A stretch of DNA of 64,000 nt from an uncultured Bacillota bacterium (GTDB lineage Bacteria; Bacillota; Clostridia; Christensenellales; QAND01). Of the stretch, positions 59,482-64,000 are shown piece by piece. Each line of letters opens with the position of its first letter. The first letter of the stretch is position 1. The stretch lies in the NCBI GenBank assembly GCA_905188085.1, contig CAJJKN010000001.1, positions 368,045-432,044 of the forward strand, given 5' to 3'. A program made the translations under genes and the position numbers. Below the pieces are notes generated by a model. That model worked only from the letters and a program-made list of their open reading frames with translations. It had not been told where the DNA came from and did not search any database.

Positions 59482-60465
59482 TTAATAGGTGATGTTGCTG
59501 AGGAATTTTTGCAGGGTGTTTTTGGCTTCCTCCACCGTAACGCCGGAGGAACTGTCGCATTGATAATCAACACAGACAAAATTCCCGCGAGCGATGGTGA
59601 TTTCTTCCACTACGATGCCGTATTCGGTATCTCCCCAAATTTGAGCGTAGGGAACATCGTTCACTTTATGGATTTCATACGATACATGCTTAAGCCCTAG
59701 TGATTCTGCACCTTTTGCCATATTCTGAGCAAAATCCTCAACGGAGGGAAGCTCATCCAGATAGGAAATTGCCATGTTGTCTACATACGTCCAAACCACG
59801 ATTCTGTCGTCAGATCCTTGTTTGGCTAAAAAAGCGCAAGCATCGCCTGATTCAAAGAACGTATCCATTTCTTCGCTGTCCACACCCCAGAGAAGGGCGT
59901 CTGCAGCGTTTGTTTCGGGCGTGATGAGGTGCCAATCGTCAAACTCTTTGATCACAGCGCCTGTTTCCAGCGTGTATTGCAAGGGTTCGGCATTTTGGGC
60001 TTGAGCGGTGGGTTCGGCGGCGGTTTTGTCCGAATGGTTGGCTGCTGAGACGATGCCCCAGATCAACAAAACGACGGCGAGCAGCGCAAGGACATACAGG
60101 GCAATTTTTCCCGGTGTAAAAAACTTTGCCTTCTTTTCTGCCGCCGCTGCGGGCTGGCCGTTGGCTTCGGGCGCTGCTGTTTCATTTTGGCTGCTTTCCG
60201 TTTCGGGAGGCGCTGTTTGGCTTTGGCTGCTTTCCGCTTCGGGAGGTGTTGCTTGGCTTTGGCTGCTTTCCACTTTGGGAGGTGCTGCTTGGCTTTGGCT
60301 GCTTTCAGTTTCGGGAGGTGCTGTTTGGCTTTGGCTGCTTTCCACTTTGGGAGGTGTTGCTTGGCTTTGGACGTTTTCGCTTTGCGGCGTGCTGACTTTT
60401 GCCCCGCAATTTTCGCAAAAGCCGCTGTCGTTTGGAATTGGTTTGCCGCAGTTGGTACAATACAT
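59482..60465 (-). CDS. Zinc-ribbon membrane protein with Ser/Gln/Pro repeats and extracytoplasmic domain
   Basis: A 327-residue protein. The N-terminal zinc ribbon has two CxxC pairs (Cys3/Cys6 and Cys17/Cys20). Residues 30-101 are six 12-residue repeats of the ESSQSQTAPPET type. One membrane helix (about 118-142) is followed by a roughly 185-residue extracytoplasmic domain I do not recognise. GAGGGGGA precedes the ATG on the minus strand. The layout (cytoplasmic Zn ribbon, linker, helix, outer domain) is common in clostridial proteins of unknown function. It may be a stress- or envelope-sensing protein, which is only a guess. Confidence 0.8.
   Translation of the reverse strand: MYCTNCGKPIPNDSGFCENCGAKVSTPQSENVQSQATPPKVESSQSQTAPPETESSQSQAAPPKVESSQSQATPPEAESSQSQTAPPETESSQNETAAPEANGQPAAAAEKKAKFFTPGKIALYVLALLAVVLLIWGIVSAANHSDKTAAEPTAQAQNAEPLQYTLETGAVIKEFDDWHLITPETNAADALLWGVDSEEMDTFFESGDACAFLAKQGSDDRIVVWTYVDNMAISYLDELPSVEDFAQNMAKGAESLGLKHVSYEIHKVNDVPYAQIWGDTEYGIVVEEITIARGNFVCVDYQCDSSSGVTVEEAKNTLQKFLSNITY
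60163..60378 (-). repeat. 36-bp tandem repeats inside the zinc-ribbon gene
   Basis: Six in-frame units of 12 codons (residues 30-101), the first and last degenerate. They encode a flexible Ser/Gln/Pro linker and are likely variable in copy number. Confidence 0.85.
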
Positions 60466-60744
60466 AAGTGAATCCCCCTCATTTCAATTTTGCATTTGTG
60501 TGGGTCTGCGTCCCGCAGTTGAAACAGTAGAATTTTGGATGGCTGTTTTCGTTTTGCCTGGCCGGCAGATTTTATGTATGCCTCCTTTCCCGGAAAGTTT
60601 ATAAGCGACGCTGAAAAAGCTTTGCAGAGCTCCTGCGCATAGTTTGCCTATTGGAAACGAAACCCTGCGTTTTACGGTCTTGCTGTGATCTGTATTTTAT
60701 GGAAGGGAAGATATTTTTGATGGGAATTGCGATCCAATATGTGG
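60466..60744. other. Intergenic stretch upstream of the zinc-ribbon gene
   Basis: AT-richer than the purine spacers. It should hold the minus-strand promoter of the zinc-ribbon gene, but I find no convincing -10/-35 pair. Confidence 0.4.
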
Positions 60745-60848
60745 TATAATATGAGAAAGGAAGCGGCCAGTGCAACGGTCGCACCCTGAAATCAAGTTTT
60801 GAGCTTGAGGATGTGCCGTGCCGTTTGGTGCGGCTATTTCTCTTTGGC
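60745..60848 (+). ncRNA. Candidate small RNA with terminator
   Basis: A TATAAT (60745-60750) is followed by three successive hairpins: GTGC/GCAC, TCAAG/CTTGA around TTTTGAG, and GCCGTGCC paired with GGTGCGGC (two wobbles) around GTTT, then TATTTCTCTTT. The G-U pairs favour the + strand over the minus. No good -35 is seen. Candidate only. Confidence 0.35.
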
Positions 60849-61004
60849 AATGTCCTGGCGGATCAGTGCGCGGATGTAGCCTTGCTTGGATGGAACAGAA
60901 GCAAGCTTTTCTATAATGTCTTTGTCGGTGTTGTTATTAAGCTTGAGGCCAATACGGGTGGTGTTGGCTTTTGTCCATTCTTTTAAGGCTTTTGTTTCCG
61001 GCAC
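60834..61004 (-). CDS. Small protein (56 residues) of unknown function
   Basis: A short frame on the minus strand, start GTG (61004-61002) behind AAGGAGC, with a TATAAT further upstream (61030-61025). The product begins MPETKALKEW and contains TTRIGLKLNNNTDKDIIEKL and QGYIRALIRQDI, a pattern I recognise from many small clostridial proteins with a ribbon-helix-helix-like look (beta strand followed by two helices). A DNA-binding or antitoxin role is possible but not shown. The stop lies within the hairpin of the candidate small RNA on the other strand. Confidence 0.7.
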   Translation of the reverse strand: MPETKALKEWTKANTTRIGLKLNNNTDKDIIEKLASVPSKQGYIRALIRQDIAKEK

Positions 61005-61044
61005 TGCAATCGCTCCTTGCGTGTATTATATTGAAAATAAGAGG

Positions 61045-61193
61045 GGTACCGGTGGTTCGGTAGCCCGGCAGTCTTCCGCTAAGCTATATTCGTTTAGCGG
61101 TCTTTCTTTACCCATGGGGTCAAAAAGGGCACCATGTGATGGTGGTAGCCCGGCTAGGACTTGGCGTTAAGTTTTTTGTTTAACGCTTTTTCT
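61045..61193 (+). ncRNA. Candidate structured RNA made of two related modules
   Basis: GGTAGCCCGGC occurs at 61060 and again at 61144. In both cases a small hairpin precedes it (ACCG/CGGT; CACCAT/ATGGTG) and a larger one follows (CCGCTAA with TTAGCGG; GCGTTAA with TTAACGC), each ending in a T-rich tail. The second tail (61187-61193) is a good terminator. I cannot name the family. Confidence 0.45.
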
Positions 61194-61195
61194 CT
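61164..61195 (+). terminator. Intrinsic terminator in the 61-kb intergenic region
   Basis: GCGTTAA (61164-61170) pairs with TTAACGC (61180-61186), followed by TTTTTCTCTTTT. Confidence 0.75.
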
Positions 61196-61303
61196 TTTGG
61201 CCAATTGCGAAAGAGGCGGGCGGCCTGGATAGCGGCAATGAGAAGGAAAGCATCTATGCGCTTAACCATCGGCGGCGTGCCTGCATTTTGGCTGCGGTTC
61301 CAT

Positions 61304-61457
61304 TTGTGTACGGTTATAATAAGAGTATAATCCCAAAACGTTGTTTTGGATATAATTTTAGGGAATTTTGCAGGGTTTGCACGGGATTTTACGCTTTTTT
61401 GTTAAAACGGCAGGAAAGGGAGAAGGGCAAGGCACCGGAAGGGTGCTTTTTGTTTTT
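61304..61457 (+). ncRNA. Candidate short transcript ending in a terminator
   Basis: TTGTGT (61304-61309), a 16-base spacer and TATAAT (61326-61331) are followed by a perfect 7-bp hairpin CCAAAAC/GTTTTGG (61333-61349) and, about 90 bases on, a terminator GCACC/GGTGC (61432-61446) with TTTTTGTTTTT. No open frame is convincing between them. Confidence 0.35.
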
Positions 61458-61524
61458 GCGGCAAGAAAAAACGGCGCAGCGGCGGCGGGCATGGTATACT
61501 AAAACTATGAGGAGGGGGAACAGC

Positions 61525-62607
61525 ATGAAAAAACGCATGGCTGTGATTCTTTTTGCTGTCTGTCTGGCGCTGGGGCTGACGGGCTGCGGGCAGGCGGTAT
61601 CGGTAGAGCCGGTGCAGACCGCGGGGCAGACCGCCGCGATTCAGGGGCAGGCGCTGGCCGAGGTGCATTTTTTGGATGTGGGCCAGGGGGACAGCATCTT
61701 TTTGCGCCTGGGCGACAAAACCATGCTGATAGACGCCGCAGAAGCGGACCAGGCGGAGAAGATCATCGCGTATTTGCAAAGCCAGCAGGTGGAAAAGCTG
61801 GATTATGTGCTGGGCACCCATCCGCATGCGGACCATATCGGCGGGCTGGCGCAGGTGATCCGCGCGTTTGACGTGGGGCAGGTGTATCTGCCGAAAGTGA
61901 GCCATAACACGGCGACGTATAGAAAGCTGCTGGAAACGATTCAGCAAAAGGGATTGAAGGTGCACACGGCCAAGGCGGGCGTGAAGGTGCTGGAGGAAAA
62001 CGGCATTACGGCCGAGATTTTGTCCCCGCCGGAAAACTGGGAAGGGGATTTGAACAATCAATCCATTGTGATGAAACTCACGGCGGGCGAAGTGTCATAT
62101 CTGTTTACGGGCGACGCGGAAACCGAAGTGGAAAAGATGCTGACAGACGTGCGGGCGGATGTGCTAAAGGTGGGGCATCACGGGTCGTCTACGTCGTCAA
62201 GCGCTATGTTTTTGCAGCGCGTGCAGCCGAAAATCGCCGTGATTTCCTGCGGGGTGAACAACGACTACGGCCATCCGCACAAAGAAACGCTTTCCGCGCT
62301 GGAAAAGGTGGGGGCTACGGTGTATCGTACGGACGAGGACGGGACGGTGGTGGTGTCTACCGACGGGAAGGCGCTTTCGGTGCGCACGGAGAAAAAGGGC
62401 GAATTGCCGATGGACACCACGGGCGAAAAGCCCGCGCCCACCCAGGCCGCGGCAAACGACCCGGGGCGGACGGTGTATATCACCAAAACGGGCAAACGAT
62501 ACCACGCGGACGGCTGCGAAGGGTTGAAAAACAGCAAGATACAAACCACCATACAGCAGGCGGAAAAGGACGGCTATACCCCGCACAAGGCCTGCATGGG
62601 CGAATGA
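61525..62607 (+). CDS. ComEC/Rec2-type metallo-beta-lactamase lipoprotein
   Basis: A 360-residue protein starting at ATG 61525 behind GGAGGGGG. The signal peptide ends in a lipobox (LTGC), so it should be lipid-anchored outside the membrane. The metallo-beta-lactamase domain shows FLDVGQGDS, the HPHADHIGG metal motif and VGHHGS, like the C-terminal domain of ComEC but without the channel. The last 50 residues form a small Cys-containing domain (KTGKRYHADGC ... KACMGE) of a type often attached to such proteins. Likely an extracytoplasmic nuclease or phosphoesterase; the substrate is unknown. Confidence 0.88.
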   Translation: MKKRMAVILFAVCLALGLTGCGQAVSVEPVQTAGQTAAIQGQALAEVHFLDVGQGDSIFLRLGDKTMLIDAAEADQAEKIIAYLQSQQVEKLDYVLGTHPHADHIGGLAQVIRAFDVGQVYLPKVSHNTATYRKLLETIQQKGLKVHTAKAGVKVLEENGITAEILSPPENWEGDLNNQSIVMKLTAGEVSYLFTGDAETEVEKMLTDVRADVLKVGHHGSSTSSSAMFLQRVQPKIAVISCGVNNDYGHPHKETLSALEKVGATVYRTDEDGTVVVSTDGKALSVRTEKKGELPMDTTGEKPAPTQAAANDPGRTVYITKTGKRYHADGCEGLKNSKIQTTIQQAEKDGYTPHKACMGE

Positions 62608-62626
62608 GAAGAGGAGACGGAGCGGA

Positions 62627-62824
62627 ATGTGGACGATAGACAGGCTGGAAGGCGATCTGGCGGTTTTGGAAGTGGAAGAGGGAAAAACAGTCACGGTGCC
62701 GAAAACGGCGCTTCCTGAGGGCGCTCAGGAGGGAGATGTGCTGTGCATCACGATCGACAGGGAGAAAACAACCGCCCGGGAAGCGGAGATCAAAGCGCTG
62801 ATGGCGGATGTGTTTGCGGACTGA
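62627..62824 (+). CDS. DUF3006 small protein
   Basis: A 65-residue beta-rich protein beginning MWTIDRLEGDLAVLEVEEG, the pattern of DUF3006. Such proteins are frequent neighbours of ComEC-like metallo-hydrolases, as here (19 bases downstream). Function unknown. A terminator follows. Confidence 0.88.
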   Translation: MWTIDRLEGDLAVLEVEEGKTVTVPKTALPEGAQEGDVLCITIDREKTTAREAEIKALMADVFAD

Positions 62825-62852
62825 AAGGCTCCGGCACGGTGTATAAAGAGAT

Positions 62853-62888
62853 AAACGGCTAAGGCAGCAAAGCGCTTTGCCGTTTTTT
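62853..62888 (+). terminator. Intrinsic terminator after DUF3006
   Basis: An inner palindrome GCAAA-GCGC-TTTGC lies inside AACGG/CCGTT, followed by seven T. Confidence 0.85.
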
Positions 62889-63796
62889 TATGGGGCAAAG
62901 CGCGGGCAAGAGGATGGATTTTGCCGCGATTTAACGCAGAAAAACAGCGCGGCGAAAGGCGCGGTATATAGAAAAAGCAAAGACAAACGGGAAAGATGAA
63001 GAAAGCCATGAAACAAAAATAAGAGGCGGCATTGGCAAAAAGGATAAAGGAAAGCGCCTGGTTACACGCAAGGCGGAATTGTCCGGTATAGACAGGCTGC
63101 AAAAGCAAACAGGCGGCCAAAGCGATGTAATAGGATAAAGGAAGGGCAAACGTGAAAACGAGCGGCAAGAAAACGCGTTTGCCGGGGATACGGCGATATT
63201 TCGCGCGATGGTTTTGGCGGTGTAACACGAAAGCGGCGGGCTATGTCTGCGAGAGGCCGGGCGGGAAAAGCGATGATATGCAGAGCCGGAATTTTGGCAG
63301 CGCGGCAAAGCATTGGGTGCGGCTTGGGCAAGGGATCGGGCAAAAGGCGGCAAAGTGCGGCGCGGTATGAATGGGACAAGGAGATGATCCTGAAGCGGCT
63401 AGCGCAAGGAACGAGAGGCGAAAAACGCTATGGTTTTGGCGGTGCGGGTAACGCGGGAGCGGCGGGTTGCAAGGGAAAATCCAGGCGCTAAAAGCTATGA
63501 CACGCAGGGCGAGCGTTGTGGGAGCATGGCAAAACAGCCGGGCGCGGCTTGGCGAGGGGCAGGCGCGAGGAAAAGATTTTCCCAGGGATTAGGCGATTGA
63601 AAAGGGATTGTGAAAGGCGCGGGTAAGGAGAAAGGGCAGGCACAAGGGCGAAAATGAGAAAACGCGACGGCAAGGCCGAGGGAAAAGGGGAAACAGAGCG
63701 TGCGGTTTGAAAGGAAACGGCGGCGAGGGCGGCGCGGATTGTTTGCGATGGAAAAGGGCGGCGGCGCGGCATTGAGAGAAAAAACAAAAACAGAGG
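62889..63796 (+). other. Purine-rich spacer with degenerate repeats
   Basis: About 900 bases before the next tRNA promoter, with the same A/G-rich composition as the other spacers. ATGGTTTTGGCGGTG recurs at about 63207 and 63430, each followed by a similar GCGGCGGG context. No gene is supported. Confidence 0.5.
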
Positions 63797-63825
63797 TTGA
63801 CAAACGGGCAAAAAGCAAGTAAAAT
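63797..63825 (+). promoter_or_regulatory. Promoter of the second tRNA cluster
   Basis: Perfect TTGACA (63797-63802), a 17-base spacer and TAAAAT (63820-63825), 25 bases before tRNA-Leu. Confidence 0.85.
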
Positions 63826-63849
63826 AATCAACGTTGTGAAAGCAACCGC

Positions 63850-63934
63850 GCGGGCGTGGCGGAATTGGCAGACGCGTTGGATTTAGGTTCCAATGCCGGT
63901 AGGCGTGGGAGTTCAAGTCTCTTCGCCCGCACCA
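63850..63934 (+). tRNA. tRNA-Leu (anticodon TAG)
   Basis: A class II tRNA with long variable arm. Acceptor GCGGGCG pairs with CGCCCGC; anticodon stem TTGGA/TCCAA around TTTAGGT; CCA is encoded. Confidence 0.96.
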
Positions 63935-63947
63935 ATCGTTTTATTAT

Positions 63948-64000
63948 GCGGTAGTAGCTCAGTGGTAGAGTGCCACCTTGCCAAGGTGGATGTCGCGAGT
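63948..64000 (+). tRNA. tRNA-Gly (anticodon GCC), cut by the window end
   Basis: The first 53 bases: acceptor GCGGTAG, D arm, anticodon stem CCACC/GGTGG around TTGCCAA. The T arm and 3' end lie outside. Confidence 0.93.

Noticed and set aside
59310..59492. A Gly-rich 60-codon + strand frame
   Set aside because: Antisense to the 3' untranslated part and end of the zinc-ribbon gene; no ribosome site and no homologue I recognise.
60063..60482. Repeat-rich frames overlapping the zinc-ribbon gene on both strands
   Set aside because: These are shadows of the 36-bp in-frame repeats; only the minus frame 60465-59482 has a zinc ribbon, membrane helix and ribosome site.

Overview
The window is 64 kb of a low-to-mid GC Firmicutes chromosome, best read as a member of the class Clostridia from a spore-forming lineage. 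The evidence is gene content and order: topA-trmFO-hslVU, efp-(CD1247-like)-spoIIIAA..AH-asp23-amaP-nusB, xseAB-ispA-dxs-tlyA-nadK-argR-recN-spoIVB-spo0A, scpAB-ytfI/ytfJ, and cmk-plsC-(ispH::rpsA). I cannot place it below class from this sequence. Positions 1-53112 are coded entirely on the + strand; after that come a two-gene minus island (53.6-56.6 kb), a short plus operon, a tRNA cluster, and a looser tail with accessory genes and small-RNA-like elements.

Layout: 1-8.3 kb, topoisomerase I (5' end missing), tRNA U54 methylation, HslVU protease, RNase J, YlbF, MltG. 9.1-11.8 kb, a GT2 glycosyltransferase, GtrA and a polytopic membrane protein. 11.9-15.6 kb, pro-sigma-K, endonuclease IV, M24 peptidase, EF-P and a CD1247-like Zn protein. 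16.4-21 kb, the spoIIIA operon, with a very short SpoIIIAF. 21-33.1 kb, Asp23/AmaP/DUF2273, NusB, a Kae1-like protein, XseAB, IspA, then a ~580-nt structured RNA that I identify as OLE RNA, its membrane partner OapA, Dxs, TlyA, NadK, ArgR and RecN. 34.6-37.4 kb, SpoIVB, a Spo0A with a degenerate receiver, and SpoIIM. 37.4-53.1 kb, DeoB, PNP, a DacF-like pseudoenzyme, LysA, an M50 protease, ScpAB, DUF2953, GerW/YtfJ, an intact D,D-carboxypeptidase, an RluB-type pseudouridine synthase, two tandem phosphoglycerate-mutase-like proteins, an HI0933-type flavoprotein, Cmk, PlsC and an IspH-S1 fusion. 53.6-58.5 kb, an M20 peptidase and RqcH/NFACT (minus), then RNase PH, RdgB and a YfcE-type phosphoesterase. 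58.5-58.9 kb, tRNA-Arg/His/Gln/Lys. 59.3-62.9 kb, a zinc-ribbon membrane protein with 12-residue repeats, a small minus-strand gene flanked by hairpin/terminator units, a ComEC-type metallo-hydrolase lipoprotein and DUF3006. The end carries tRNA-Leu and a cut-off tRNA-Gly.

The most interesting points are: (1) the OLE RNA/OapA locus in its isoprenoid/DNA-repair operon, where a -10/-35 pair and mutually complementary RNA ends let the RNA be delimited; (2) a Spo0A whose receiver lacks the phospho-acceptor Asp (Cys57) and the acidic-pocket, Thr and Lys residues, while the DNA-binding domain is intact; (3) a DacF homologue without the catalytic Ser and the KTG Lys; (4) very purine-rich spacers of 0.3-1.5 kb, one carrying a ~371-376 bp tandem repeat; (5) start codons embedded in terminator-like hairpins; (6) a 0.7-kb stretch at 60.7-61.5 kb with several candidate small RNAs, including two related tandem modules.
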